From Clostridium estertheticum subsp. estertheticum (GTDB lineage: Bacteria > Bacillota > Clostridia > Clostridiales > Clostridiaceae): a stretch of DNA of 64,000 nucleotides. Each line of letters opens with the position of its first letter. The stretch's first letter is position 1. The position numbers were made by a program, and so were the translations under genes. Shown piece by piece: positions 9,730 through 19,232 of this stretch. Under the pieces are notes generated by a model. The model searched no databases and was not told the origin of the DNA. It saw only the letters and a list, made by a program, of their open reading frames with translations. The DNA lies in contig NZ_CP015756.1 of the NCBI RefSeq assembly GCF_001877035.1, forward strand, positions 2,099,001-2,163,000, given 5' to 3'.

Positions 9730-10767
9730 ATGAATAGTATAGATATTGCAAAAATAGCAGGAGTTTCAAGAAGCACCGTTTCAAGGGTAATTAACAATTA
9801 TGATAATGTTCCAGACGAAACTAGAAAAAAGATTCAGCAGATAATAAAGGAAAATAATTATGTACCACATGCATCTGCTAGAATGCTTGCTGGGGTTAAA
9901 AACAGAGTAATTGGTCTTTTTATAATTGATATGAAGACGGATACTAATGGTAAGCAAGTTACTAGTAGTTCTTACTTTACACCATTTACCGGATCGGTTA
10001 TCGAAAATGCAAGCAAAATGGGTTATAACGTACTTGTTTCTATAGTAAGTAAACAAAAGGATTATAAAAAAGTGAAAGAAATTTTCTATAATAAGACGGT
10101 GTCTGGTGGAATATTTATAGGAGAAAAAAATGGAGAGCCAGAAATAAAAGAAATTATAAATTCTGGTTGTAGGGTTGCATTATTAGATCAAGCAGTGAAA
10201 TCAGATGAAGAGGTTTATAATAAATGTATAATTGTAAATGCTGATAACTACTACGGTGCATACAAAGCTACTAATTATTTAATTGGACTTGGACATTCGA
10301 GTATTGCACATATAGTAGGAATATCTGAAAATTTATCAGGTATAGAAAGATTTAATGCTTATAAAAACGCATTAACAGATGCTGGGATTGCTGTAAAAAG
10401 TAATTTAATTGTTAAAGGCGATTTTACAATCAATGGAGGATATAATGCTACAAAAAAACTTCTACAAAAGGAAATACCTACTGCAATATTTTGTGGAAAT
10501 GATATGATGGCAATAGGAGCTATGCAGGCTATTGAAGAAGCGAATCTAAATGTTCCAGAAGATATATCTATAGTAGGATTTGATGACATAGAGGTTGCAA
10601 GATATATAAATCCAACGCTTACAACTGTAAGGATGAAGCTTCTTGAAATGGCATCAATTGCAACAAATACTCTAATAACATCAATCGAGAGTAATTCAAA
10701 TTTTTCAGCAAATTATACGTTACCTATTGACTTGATTGAAAGAAATTCGTGTAAGGCTCTAAAATAA
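9730..10767 (+). CDS. LacI-family transcriptional regulator
   Basis: A 345-residue DNA-binding protein. Residues 2-50 hold the LacI helix-turn-helix and hinge (SIDIAKIAGVSRSTVSRVIN, NYVPHASARMLAG). The remainder is a periplasmic-binding-protein-like sugar-sensing domain (ATNYLIGLGHSSIAHIVG, FCGNDMMAIGAMQAIEE, VGFDDIEVARYINPTLTTV). AGAGGTG lies five bases before the ATG. It sits between the phosphorylase and the ABC importer, and three matching operators lie before these genes, so it probably represses the cellobiose locus until a sugar (cellobiose or a derivative) binds. The effector is inferred. Confidence 0.92.
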   Translation: MNSIDIAKIAGVSRSTVSRVINNYDNVPDETRKKIQQIIKENNYVPHASARMLAGVKNRVIGLFIIDMKTDTNGKQVTSSSYFTPFTGSVIENASKMGYNVLVSIVSKQKDYKKVKEIFYNKTVSGGIFIGEKNGEPEIKEIINSGCRVALLDQAVKSDEEVYNKCIIVNADNYYGAYKATNYLIGLGHSSIAHIVGISENLSGIERFNAYKNALTDAGIAVKSNLIVKGDFTINGGYNATKKLLQKEIPTAIFCGNDMMAIGAMQAIEEANLNVPEDISIVGFDDIEVARYINPTLTTVRMKLLEMASIATNTLITSIESNSNFSANYTLPIDLIERNSCKALK

Positions 10768-10808
10768 ACTAGTTTACATGCAGCGACCCATGAGATGATT
10801 AATCCAAA

Positions 10809-10847
10809 TTAAACACGAGTTTATTAGAATTTGGTTGATATTATAAT
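10809..10847 (+). promoter_or_regulatory. LacI-type operator and promoter of the ABC importer genes
   Basis: TTAAACACGAGTTTATT at 10809-10825 matches the other two operators with one change in the core. A -10 hexamer TATAAT lies at 10842-10847; the -35 region falls inside the operator, so repressor and polymerase would compete. Confidence 0.6.
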
Positions 10848-10899
10848 ATTCTTTTTATGAATGTTATTTATTAATAGAAGATTTAATGGGGGGACAATA

Positions 10900-12258
10900 A
10901 TGAAAAAAAATTATTTGAAGAAATTTGCATTGTTAACTTTATCAACAATAATGGCTACTTCAATGTTAGCTGGTTGTGGATCGAGTACAGCTACAAAAAC
11001 AGATTCAGGCTCAAAAGCAGCAACTACAGGGGCTGATAAATCACCAGCTGACTACACGGGAACTATAAAGATATGGTCATGGAATACTGAGCTTAAAGAT
11101 TTGGGTATTATAGCTAAGTTTAACAAAGTTTATCCAAACCTTAAAGTTCAACTTGTTTCAATACCAAATGATAATAGTGCATATGTAACTAAAATATCTT
11201 CTACAATGAGTGCTGGAGTTGGTGGACCGGATGTTTTTTTAGCAGAATCTGCTTATGTGAAAAAATTTACAAACTTAGACTTTTATGAGGACTTGACAAA
11301 GGCGCCTTATAATGCAGAGGCACTTACAAGTAAAATGGTACCATATACTGTAGAGCTAGGACGTAATGAAGGAGACAAGTCAATTAGAGCTTTAACTTGG
11401 CAGGCAACACCTGGTGGATTCTTCTATAAGAGAAGTATAGCTAAACAGTATCTTGGAACAGATGACCCTGCTGCTATTCAAAAAATGATGACAACAACAG
11501 AGGACTTTATCAAATTAGGTGAGACTCTTAAAACGAAGAGTAATGGATCAGTTAAGTTATTAGCTGGATATAATGAATTAGTAAATGTGGCTATTGGTAG
11601 TCGTACGCAAGGGTGGGTAAAAGATGGTAAGTTAGTTATTGATACTAAAATGATGGATTATATCGATCAAGCAACTAAAATTAGAAATGAAGGTTTAGAT
11701 GCTAAATTTACTCAATGGACACCAGCCTGGACTGGATCTATGTCAGATAAAACAACATTTGGGTATATGCTTCCGACTTGGGGACTTCCTTTTACTTTAG
11801 GAATAAATGCTCCAAAAGAAACAGGCAATTATGCATTCGTAAAAGCTCCAACACCATATTATTGGGGTGGAACTTGGCTTGGAGTATCTAGTAAGAGTAC
11901 ACAAAAAGATAATGCTTGGCAGTTTGTTAAGTATATAACTACAAATAAAGATTTTATGGAAGCACAGGCAAAAGATAAAGGTGACTTCATGAATAACGTA
12001 GATGTTCAAGCTAAATTATCAAGTACAGATGCAGGAAACAATTCATATTTAAAAGGTGAAAACGTTTATAAAGTATACACAGAACTTGTTAAAGGCATTG
12101 ATGGTAAATTGTTTACACAATATGATGATACAATTAATAATGCTTGGAATAAACAAATAGACTTATTAATAATAGGTAAAACAGCTTCAAAAGAGGATTT
12201 TCTTAAAAAATTTAAAGCTGATGTAGTAAATGCATATCCGGATATTAAAGTAGATTAG
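10900..12258 (+). CDS. Sugar ABC transporter substrate-binding lipoprotein
   Basis: A 452-residue extracellular lipoprotein of the CUT1 (family 1) type that captures oligosaccharide for import. Signal peptide residues 1-25 end in LAG, with the lipid-modified cysteine at residue 26 (MLAGCGSS). The S/T/A-rich linker is followed by TGTIKIWSWNTELKD, VGGPDVFLAESAYVKKF and a C-terminal stretch EAQAKDKGDFMNNVDVQ typical of the family. The ATG at 10900 follows GGGGGGAC; an earlier in-frame ATG at 10861 would spoil the signal peptide. A hairpin separates it from the permease genes. By context the ligand is probably cellobiose or cello-oligosaccharides. Confidence 0.9.
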   Translation: MKKNYLKKFALLTLSTIMATSMLAGCGSSTATKTDSGSKAATTGADKSPADYTGTIKIWSWNTELKDLGIIAKFNKVYPNLKVQLVSIPNDNSAYVTKISSTMSAGVGGPDVFLAESAYVKKFTNLDFYEDLTKAPYNAEALTSKMVPYTVELGRNEGDKSIRALTWQATPGGFFYKRSIAKQYLGTDDPAAIQKMMTTTEDFIKLGETLKTKSNGSVKLLAGYNELVNVAIGSRTQGWVKDGKLVIDTKMMDYIDQATKIRNEGLDAKFTQWTPAWTGSMSDKTTFGYMLPTWGLPFTLGINAPKETGNYAFVKAPTPYYWGGTWLGVSSKSTQKDNAWQFVKYITTNKDFMEAQAKDKGDFMNNVDVQAKLSSTDAGNNSYLKGENVYKVYTELVKGIDGKLFTQYDDTINNAWNKQIDLLIIGKTASKEDFLKKFKADVVNAYPDIKVD

Positions 12259-12285
12259 TTAGATGACATGTAAAAGTAAATAGTA

Positions 12286-12324
12286 ATTAGCCTTATTAAC
12301 TGTTTTTTAGTAAATAAGGCTAAT
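12286..12324 (+). terminator. Hairpin between binding-protein and permease genes
   Basis: Arms 12286-12300 and 12310-12324 pair over about 15 bp with one mismatch. The tail is A-rich rather than a T run, so it is probably a partial terminator or an RNA-stabilising hairpin that keeps binding-protein mRNA more abundant than permease mRNA. Confidence 0.6.
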
Positions 12325-12345
12325 TTAAAAATAGGGGGTGTCACT

Positions 12346-13245
12346 TTGGTTAAAGGTAAAATAAATAGAGAAAAGTATGGATTATTATTTATCGCTCCAT
12401 TTTTTATAACATTTCTTATTTTTCAATTGTATCCTATGATTTATTCTTTATATGTTAGTTTTATTAAATGGGATGGTATGTCAAAAAACATTAAATTTGT
12501 AGGTCTTGCAAATTACTCAAGATTATTTGCAGATCCTGTTTTTTTAAAGAGCATAGCTAATACCTGGATTATGTGGCTATGTGGGGGAATTCCTCAATTA
12601 ATTTTAGCGTTAATTTTAGCCGTAGCATTAAACGAAGCAAGATTAAAAGGAAAAGATATTTTTAGAGCGGTATATTTCTTTCCCAATCTAGTTACTGCAA
12701 CATCAATTGGCATATTATTTGCATTTTTATTTGATTGGCAGGCAGGGTCAGTAAATAAAATATTGATGAATATTCATTTAATAAAGGAACCAATAAACTT
12801 TCTTATGAGTGAAAATTACTCTAGAGGCATAGTGTCACTTACTTCCTTCTGGATGTGGTTTGGATATAGTATGATAATATTTATGGCTGGAATTAAGAAT
12901 ATTCCTGAAGAACTTTATGAAGCTGCAACTGTTGATGGAGCATCTAAAACACAAAGATTTTGGTCAATAACAATTCCTTTATTAAGGCCAACGATATTAT
13001 TTTCGTTCATAACATCATTAATTGGAGGAATGCAATCTTTTGATATACCATACGCATTATCAAAAGGCTCAGGAGACCCTAATAATGCAACTATGTCAAT
13101 GGTTATGTATCTTTATAGAACTGCATTTGTAAACAATAACTATGGATACGGCGCTGCTGTGGGGTATGCATTATTTATAATAATACTTGTATTTGCAATA
13201 ATATCATTTAAGTTTATAAATAGAAATGCTGATGATTATGAATAA
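12346..13245 (+). CDS. Sugar ABC transporter permease, MalF-like
   Basis: A 299-residue membrane protein with about six hydrophobic segments. The inner-membrane loop EELYEAATVDGASKTQRFWS is the EAA motif that docks the ATPase. The start is a TTG with GGGGGTG about six bases upstream. It forms the translocation channel with the next gene. No ATP-binding subunit is encoded here, which is normal for CUT1 importers that share one ATPase (MsmK type). Confidence 0.9.
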   Translation: MVKGKINREKYGLLFIAPFFITFLIFQLYPMIYSLYVSFIKWDGMSKNIKFVGLANYSRLFADPVFLKSIANTWIMWLCGGIPQLILALILAVALNEARLKGKDIFRAVYFFPNLVTATSIGILFAFLFDWQAGSVNKILMNIHLIKEPINFLMSENYSRGIVSLTSFWMWFGYSMIIFMAGIKNIPEELYEAATVDGASKTQRFWSITIPLLRPTILFSFITSLIGGMQSFDIPYALSKGSGDPNNATMSMVMYLYRTAFVNNNYGYGAAVGYALFIIILVFAIISFKFINRNADDYE

Positions 13246-13255
13246 GGGGGTAGGG

Positions 13256-14116
13256 ATGGAACATAATAATGTGTTAAAAAACGATAATAAAGAAATAGGC
13301 AAAATCATTAGTAAAACAGTTTTGTATATAGCGCTTATAGCGCTAGCCATATTATGTTTTTTACCATTTTTTATAATGATAATTAATGCTACTCATACTA
13401 ATGGTGAAATTGCTACAACATTGTCTTTAACACCAGGCACTTCATTAATGGCAAATTATCATAGATTACTAGAAAGTCAACCTATATGGAACGGTCTAGT
13501 AAATAGTGTAGTTATAGCAATTGCAGTTACAGCAGTAAGTGGTTATTTTAGTGCATTAACTGCCTATGGCTTTTCAAAATTTAGATTTAAAGGGAATAAA
13601 ATTCTTTTTTGGGTACTACTTGGAACAATGATGATACCTACACAATTAGGGATGATAGGCTTATTTCAATTGGTAAAAAAGCTTGGTCTACTTGATTCAT
13701 ATTTGCCTTTAATAATACCAGCTATAGCAACTCCAGCATCGGTATTTTTTATTAAAGGATATACAGATGGTGCAATAAGCAGGTCACTTATAGAAGCTGC
13801 TAGAATAGATGGGTGCAGCGAGTTTAAAATATTTAATAGGATAGTATTACCTTTAATATTTCCAAGTGTTGCTACAATGTCTATATTTACATTTATTCAA
13901 ACTTGGAATAACTTCTTAATACCTCTTATATTGTTATTTGATCCTACTAAGTTTACACTTCCAATAATGGTAATGCTCGCTAGAGGAACATATCAGACAG
14001 AATATGGTGCAGTTTTCGCAGGTGTTGCGATTTCTATTGTACCTATAATGATAGCATTTATTTTCTTATCAAAGAAAATAGTAGGAGGACTAACGGTAGG
14101 TGGAGTAAAAGGATAA
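13256..14116 (+). CDS. Sugar ABC transporter permease, MalG-like
   Basis: A membrane protein of about 286 residues, partner of the preceding permease. The EAA loop reads LIEAARIDGCSEFKIFNRIV. The C-terminus ends GGLTVGGVKG, as in MalG-type proteins. The ATG at 13256 has AAGGGGG five bases upstream. An in-frame ATG at 13226 overlaps the previous gene and lacks a site. Only 10 bases separate it from the MalF-like gene, so the two are translationally close. A strong terminator follows. Confidence 0.9.
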   Translation: MEHNNVLKNDNKEIGKIISKTVLYIALIALAILCFLPFFIMIINATHTNGEIATTLSLTPGTSLMANYHRLLESQPIWNGLVNSVVIAIAVTAVSGYFSALTAYGFSKFRFKGNKILFWVLLGTMMIPTQLGMIGLFQLVKKLGLLDSYLPLIIPAIATPASVFFIKGYTDGAISRSLIEAARIDGCSEFKIFNRIVLPLIFPSVATMSIFTFIQTWNNFLIPLILLFDPTKFTLPIMVMLARGTYQTEYGAVFAGVAISIVPIMIAFIFLSKKIVGGLTVGGVKG

Positions 14117-14147
14117 TGATCTTATTAAAGATGGAAACTAAAAAATG

Positions 14148-14188
14148 AGCTACTGAAATATATTTATATATTTCAGTAGCTTTTTTTT
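14148..14188 (+). terminator. Intrinsic terminator of the sugar ABC operon
   Basis: Arms 14148-14162 and 14167-14181 form a 15-bp perfect stem with a tetraloop, followed by a run of eight T. Confidence 0.9.
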
Positions 14189-14419
14189 CGTAAAAAGCTT
14201 TAGAGAAAATCAAAAATAACACAAAAATAACATAATCATTTGATGGTTGATACATAATTATTTGTTATTATAAATATATAGTAAATAATTAAATTTATTT
14301 CCTAATTTGGAAGGGAACTTTAATCAAATTTTAATCTAAATTTAACATTCATGATATATTATGGATATCGTAAGGTTAATTAAGTTTGAAATTAAGATAT
14401 TATAAGGAGGGCTAATAGG
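14189..14419 (+). promoter_or_regulatory. Regulatory region of the apbE operon with 11-bp direct repeats
   Basis: Three in-phase 11-base repeats stand side by side: TTTAATCAAAT (14319-14329), TTTAATCTAAA (14330-14340) and TTTAACATTCA (14341-14351). A -10-like TATATT follows at 14355-14360. This geometry is that of PhoB/PhoP (OmpR-family) response regulator boxes. A separate promoter-like pair, TTGATA (14247-14252) and TATAAA (14269-14274), lies upstream. AAGGAGG at 14403-14409 is the ribosome site of apbE. Confidence 0.5.
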
Positions 14420-15466
14420 ATGCTTATTATCGACAACATCTTAATTATAATAATATCGTTAATATTTATTATTCTAATTATAATATTTACAACTAGAAAT
14501 AATAAAAAATCTTATATTGTTAGAGAATTTTATTCACTTGGTACCTCTAACCAGTTAAAGGCATATGGGAAGAAAGCATCAAAAGCTATTGAAGAATCTA
14601 TTATAAAGGTTTGTGAGATAGATAATAAGATGTCGGTATTCAAAAATGATAGTGAAATTTCAAAAATAAATAAAAATGCTGGAAACAAGCCGCAAATAGT
14701 TAGCAATGATACTTATTATGTTATTCAAAAGGCGATAAAGTATTGCACGCTATCTGAAGGAGCTTTTGATATTACAATAAGACCTATAGTTTCATTATGG
14801 GGTATTGGAAAAGAAGGGCAACAGGTCCCGAGTAGTAATGAAATTAAGGAGAAGCTTAAAATTGTAAACTATAAGGATATAGTATTAGATAAAGATGATA
14901 GATCTATTTTTTTAAAAAATAAGAAACAAGAAATTGATGTTGGAGGTATTGCTAAAGGATTTGCTGCAGACGAAGTTAAAAATGTAATGATTAAAAATGG
15001 CATTAAGAGTGCGCTTATAAATCTTGGGGGAAACATATTAACTCTTGGCACAAAAATCGATGGAACCCCATGGAGTGTTGGTATTCAAGATCCATTTAAA
15101 ACTCGTGGCGAATTCGCTTTAACAATTAGTGTTATTAATAAATCAGTAGTTACTTCAGGAAATTATGAAAGATATTTTGAAGTGGAGGGTAAAAGATTTC
15201 ACCATATAATAAATCCAAGTACGGGATATCCATCGGAAAGTGATATTGTGGGTGCTACGATAATATCTGATAACTCTATTGATGGTGATGGACTATCTAC
15301 AGGTGTGTATATTATGGGTGTGGAGAAGTCTATTAAGTTGATAGAAGAGATAGAGGGCGTAGATGCCATATTAATAACTAAAAGTAAGGAGATTTATGTT
15401 ACGTCAGGCATGGAAGGAAAATTTACAATAACGGGTCAGGAGTTTGTATATAAAAATAGGATTTAA
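14420..15466 (+). CDS. apbE: FAD:protein FMN transferase (ApbE)
   Basis: A 348-residue enzyme anchored by an N-terminal hydrophobic helix (residues about 4-28) and acting outside the membrane. It takes FMN from FAD and attaches it to a threonine of FMN-binding domains. Visible ApbE segments: DNKMSVFKNDSEISKIN, SEGAFDITIRPIVSLWGIG, EIDVGGIAKGFAADEV and SALINLGGNILTLG (flavin and Mg binding). The next gene, 13 bases downstream, encodes a protein with an FMN-binding domain carrying the SGAT acceptor, an obvious substrate. No lipobox cysteine is seen; it is anchored by the helix instead. Confidence 0.93.
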   Translation: MLIIDNILIIIISLIFIILIIIFTTRNNKKSYIVREFYSLGTSNQLKAYGKKASKAIEESIIKVCEIDNKMSVFKNDSEISKINKNAGNKPQIVSNDTYYVIQKAIKYCTLSEGAFDITIRPIVSLWGIGKEGQQVPSSNEIKEKLKIVNYKDIVLDKDDRSIFLKNKKQEIDVGGIAKGFAADEVKNVMIKNGIKSALINLGGNILTLGTKIDGTPWSVGIQDPFKTRGEFALTISVINKSVVTSGNYERYFEVEGKRFHHIINPSTGYPSESDIVGATIISDNSIDGDGLSTGVYIMGVEKSIKLIEEIEGVDAILITKSKEIYVTSGMEGKFTITGQEFVYKNRI

Positions 15467-15479
15467 AAGGGGATATAAA

Positions 15480-16703
15480 ATGGTAAAAAAGATAAAGAAA
15501 ATACAAATATTTAGACATATAATACAATTGATTATGTTTGTTTTATCACCGGGTTTATTTATATTAGCTTTTTCAGAACTAAAAAGCATTTATACTATGA
15601 TTATTAAAGGGAATTTTAATTTCATAACAGCTTTTCCTAGTTTAATTGAGTTCACAACAGTTATAATTGTAACTATTTTCCTTGGTAGATTCTTTTGTGG
15701 CTGGGTTTGTGCATTTGGAAGCTATAATGATTTCATTTATTTATTATCAAAAAAAGTATTTAAGATTAATTTTAAGGTAAACGAAGACGTGGATAAAATT
15801 TTAAAATACGTGAAATATGTAGTTCTATTATTACTTGTAGTTGTTGTTTGGACTATGGGAAGTAAAGTTCTTGATACAACTAGTCCTTGGGATGCTTTTG
15901 CGCAAATAACAAATTTTCCTCAGGTATTATTTAATTACACTATTGGAGTGGCACTTTTACTTTTAATAACAATAGGTGCTCTTTTTGTAGAAAGGTTTTT
16001 CTGTAGATATTTATGTCCTTTAGGAGCTGTTTTTAATATATTATCAAGAATAGGAATACTTAAAATTAAAAAGCCTACTGATAAATGCGGAAAGTGTAGA
16101 TTGTGCACAAATAATTGTTCAATGGGATTATCACTTTACAAAGCTCAGAGTGTATGTGGTGGAGATTGTATTAACTGTTTTAAATGCATCGAAGCATGTC
16201 CAAGAAGTAATACTAAGATAAATGTTCTTGGCGAAAATGTAAACCCGCAGCTTGCAAGTAGTGTAGCAATAGCAGCAATGGTAGGACTTTATGCTGCTAA
16301 TAATTTAGGAGCAGCTACATTAAAAAATAGTGGATTGGCTACAGTGAGTAATACTACAACAACTACTGATTCAAGTTCAAGAACAGCTAGTACTGAGGAT
16401 ACAAATACAAAGACAGCAACTACTTCAAATACTTATAAAGATGGGACTTATACAGGATCGGGTAGTGGGTTTCATGGTGGTACAACGCAGATGTCAGTTA
16501 CAATAAAAAACAATAAAATAACTAAAGTTGAAACAGTATCAAATGGAGATACTCCTGATTTTTATGCAAGAGCAGAAAGTACGATAATTTCTCAAATAAT
16601 ATCGACCCAATCAACAACGGTAGATACAGTGTCTGGTGCTACTTATAGTAGTGAAGGTATTATTAGCGCAACACAGGAGGCTTTAAGTAAGGCTAAAGCA
16701 TAG
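15480..16703 (+). CDS. Membrane 4Fe-4S protein with C-terminal FMN-binding domain
   Basis: A 407-residue protein of the NapH/polyferredoxin type. Residues 1-180 hold several membrane helices with FFCGWVCAFG and FFCRYLCPLGAVF cysteine pairs. Residues about 195-250 carry two 4Fe-4S motifs (CGKCRLCTNNC, CINCFKCIEACP). A Ser/Thr-rich linker follows, then an FMN-binding domain whose acceptor is threonine 388 in TVSGATYSS. It should move electrons across or out of the membrane through clusters and covalent FMN, with ApbE as maturation enzyme. The start at 15480 has AAAAGGGGA upstream; a farther in-frame start overlaps apbE. The electron donor and acceptor are unknown. Confidence 0.88.
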   Translation: MVKKIKKIQIFRHIIQLIMFVLSPGLFILAFSELKSIYTMIIKGNFNFITAFPSLIEFTTVIIVTIFLGRFFCGWVCAFGSYNDFIYLLSKKVFKINFKVNEDVDKILKYVKYVVLLLLVVVVWTMGSKVLDTTSPWDAFAQITNFPQVLFNYTIGVALLLLITIGALFVERFFCRYLCPLGAVFNILSRIGILKIKKPTDKCGKCRLCTNNCSMGLSLYKAQSVCGGDCINCFKCIEACPRSNTKINVLGENVNPQLASSVAIAAMVGLYAANNLGAATLKNSGLATVSNTTTTTDSSSRTASTEDTNTKTATTSNTYKDGTYTGSGSGFHGGTTQMSVTIKNNKITKVETVSNGDTPDFYARAESTIISQIISTQSTTVDTVSGATYSSEGIISATQEALSKAKA

Positions 16704-16757
16704 GATAAGAATATGGCAAAATCAAAATTGGTATATCGTAAATAAAATAGAAAAGTT

Positions 16758-16795
16758 AAAGGCTCTAGCAAAATTGCTAGAGCCTTTAATTATTA
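16758..16795 (+). terminator. Intrinsic terminator of the apbE operon
   Basis: Arms 16758-16771 and 16774-16787 form a perfect 14-bp stem, followed by TAATTATT. Confidence 0.8.
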
Positions 16796-16954
16796 GCATA
16801 TAGAAAAGAATTGGTCACCTTTTTATTAACTTATCTGGGAAATATCAATATAAAATTTGACAAAAGAAATGTAATATGTAAAAATAAAGTATAGAATTGC
16901 CAATAATGATGAAGTCATACAAATATTCAATAGATAAAACAAAGGAGCGAGAAT

Positions 16955-19123
16955 ATGGAAGTTGTGCAACAAACCAATCGAACCATGTTATTTGAAGAAA
17001 TAAATCCACAGAAATTAGATATAATTACTGTAATAGGTGACACAAAAGGTTTAAATAGTTTAAATGACGATAAAATAAAAGAAATAAATGAATGTTTTTT
17101 AGTGAAAAGTTTTGACGAGTTCTTAGACAAGTTTTCACCTGTAATATATTCGTTTTACAATGCTAGTAATCAGAAAGTTATGTATACTCTCAAAAAACCT
17201 GAAAATCTTTCTAAAGAGTATATTACTGAGATTCCAATAAACCAATCAAATGATTTTTTGAAGATGCTTTTTACTTTAATTGATGCAAAAAGTGCTCAAG
17301 GAATTGCTAATGTTGATTTCAAATTTGAAAACTTATTAGATATGATATCTCCTAAAAAAGTAATGGATGATATAAAGCAATCAAGAAAAGAAATACAGTA
17401 TATTTATAGTAAATATGAGGGGTTAGAAGAGGGTGACCCAAGTAAATTAGATTTAGCGGACAAGCTTAATTATATGTTTGAAGAAGCAAGTTGTAATTAT
17501 AACAATATCATGGCTATGTTACCACTGGCTATTGAAGATATAAAGACTAGACTGCTCCTTGGTGAAGAAGATAATAAAACTGATAATTCTAAGTTTATAA
17601 TAGGTGCTTTAAGTATGGGCGAAAATGGAGAATTAAAGGTTTTAGAAGCACCTAAAAACGAAGAAACGGCACTTGTTACTTTAGATGACAATGCTAATAT
17701 AGGACTTATAAAGGCCTTTGAGGAAGATTATGACGTTGTAAATGATACAAAGACAGGTTATGTAAAGGATCTAGTTATAAGAACATTTTGTCCACTAGTA
17801 TCAACTATGGAAAGCAGGGTGAACTTAGAATTAGAGGTAACAAACTATAACACATATTTGGAGTTCTACAAAAATGCTAAGGATGATTTTGTAAAAACAG
17901 TTAAGCCATTAGTTGAAAAGCTAGTAGGTGTGAAGATGTTTTTTAATCAATATAAAACAAAAAATAAAGGTATGCAACCAACTTTATTAGTTAGTAATAC
18001 AACTGTAAATAGATTGGTAAATTCCAAGAATATATCAAGACTTATTACATACTTAAATACAGTAAATGATAAAAATGATTTCACTAATACTATTTGGTTT
18101 GGAATTGCTCCATCCATAGAACTAGAAAGCCATAGTAAGAGCAAAGTTAAAAGGCAAAGATTCAAAGGGAATGAGCAAGTCGAAAAATCAGATACAACTT
18201 CAATGGAAGATTTAGCATTACTTTTATCTACTATTAGAAATTATAGGATACAAACATTCTTTAGCTTTCAAACTGGTGAGGATACTACATTTAACCACGT
18301 AGCTACTGAGGGTATAGATAGATTTATGGATAAATGTGCACCTTTGATGCGCAATGATTTTAGCGAGTTCGCAGTACCTTGCGTACCTAACTTTACAATT
18401 ATACCTAAGGATAAGTCTGGAGTTATTATTGATAAAAAGATGCTTATTACAGATGGTGGAACGGCTCAATTATCAAAGGAAAAGGAAGACATTTTAAAAC
18501 TTTGGATAGAAGGGGTATATATAGGGAGTTCTTATATTGCTGCTGGAATTGTAGCATCATACCAATGTCCAGAATTTTTACGCGAATCGTACAAAAATGT
18601 TTCTTATGAATATCCAGGCATTAGGTTTGATATAGAAGCAGCAGACAATTCCTTAAGAGTTACAACAACTCTAGCCAAAGAGATATCAGGTTTCACAAAT
18701 GAAATAAAAAATTCCATAAACAGAAAGAACTTTGGATTTATTTTTTCTTCTGAAAATGCTCAAGTAAATGGGAAAGATGTAAAACACATTACCGTATATA
18801 AAGCAAGAAGTTTACTAGCAAATGGAAATGATTTTGAATCAATTTACAAGACAACAGTAACAACTTATATCGAAAGAATGTTAAGGTTTCATACTAATGA
18901 TTTTAAAGAAGATAACATTGTTAAGTTCTTTAGTAATAATCCTAGTAGCATAAAAAGCAAATGGGTTACAAATAAGGGATATATAAATTCTATTATTCAA
19001 GAAGGCGATGACATTAGCTTTTTAATAGATGAAAAAAGTGGTACTTGCAATATTAATATAGTATTCAACGGCAATGTTAAAAACCTAGAGGTTGAGATAA
19101 CAAGAAATGCAATAATTGAATAA
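16955..19123 (+). CDS. Contractile sheath-like protein (TssB/TssC type)
   Basis: A soluble 722-residue protein, first gene of the injection cluster, 50 codons longer than typical TssB plus TssC together. I see no signal peptide or membrane helix. Its middle and C-terminal parts (IWFGIAPSIELESHSKS, GSSYIAAGIVASYQCPEFL, FLIDEKSGTCNINIVFNG) have the alternating style of phage and T6SS sheath proteins, and the N-terminal 200 residues may be the TssB-like partner fused on. It directly precedes two Hcp-like tube genes, the usual sheath-tube order. The ribosome site is AAAGGAG. Role inferred from position, length and fold style rather than from one diagnostic motif; structure prediction would settle it. 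A TTGACA at 16857 may belong to the operon promoter. Confidence 0.6.
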   Translation: MEVVQQTNRTMLFEEINPQKLDIITVIGDTKGLNSLNDDKIKEINECFLVKSFDEFLDKFSPVIYSFYNASNQKVMYTLKKPENLSKEYITEIPINQSNDFLKMLFTLIDAKSAQGIANVDFKFENLLDMISPKKVMDDIKQSRKEIQYIYSKYEGLEEGDPSKLDLADKLNYMFEEASCNYNNIMAMLPLAIEDIKTRLLLGEEDNKTDNSKFIIGALSMGENGELKVLEAPKNEETALVTLDDNANIGLIKAFEEDYDVVNDTKTGYVKDLVIRTFCPLVSTMESRVNLELEVTNYNTYLEFYKNAKDDFVKTVKPLVEKLVGVKMFFNQYKTKNKGMQPTLLVSNTTVNRLVNSKNISRLITYLNTVNDKNDFTNTIWFGIAPSIELESHSKSKVKRQRFKGNEQVEKSDTTSMEDLALLLSTIRNYRIQTFFSFQTGEDTTFNHVATEGIDRFMDKCAPLMRNDFSEFAVPCVPNFTIIPKDKSGVIIDKKMLITDGGTAQLSKEKEDILKLWIEGVYIGSSYIAAGIVASYQCPEFLRESYKNVSYEYPGIRFDIEAADNSLRVTTTLAKEISGFTNEIKNSINRKNFGFIFSSENAQVNGKDVKHITVYKARSLLANGNDFESIYKTTVTTYIERMLRFHTNDFKEDNIVKFFSNNPSSIKSKWVTNKGYINSIIQEGDDISFLIDEKSGTCNINIVFNGNVKNLEVEITRNAIIE

Positions 19124-19170
19124 GATATTGTTGCATTAAATATTTAATTAAGAATTTTATGTGGTAGTTT

Positions 19171-19195
19171 GAAATGGCAGTATTACTGCTATTTC
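19171..19195 (+). other. Hairpin between the sheath-like gene and the first Hcp-like gene
   Basis: Arms 19171-19180 and 19186-19195 pair over 10 bp with one G-T pair and a 5-base loop. No T run follows, so it is more likely an RNA processing or stability element ahead of the tube gene than a terminator. Confidence 0.4.
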
Positions 19196-19232
19196 TGAAT
19201 TATAAATATTACGAAAAACAGGGGGAAAAAAA

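Noticed and set aside
16857-16900. Promoter of the injection cluster at TTGACA (16857-16862)
   Set aside because: The -35 is good but no convincing -10 lies at 16-18 bases, so it is not listed as a feature.
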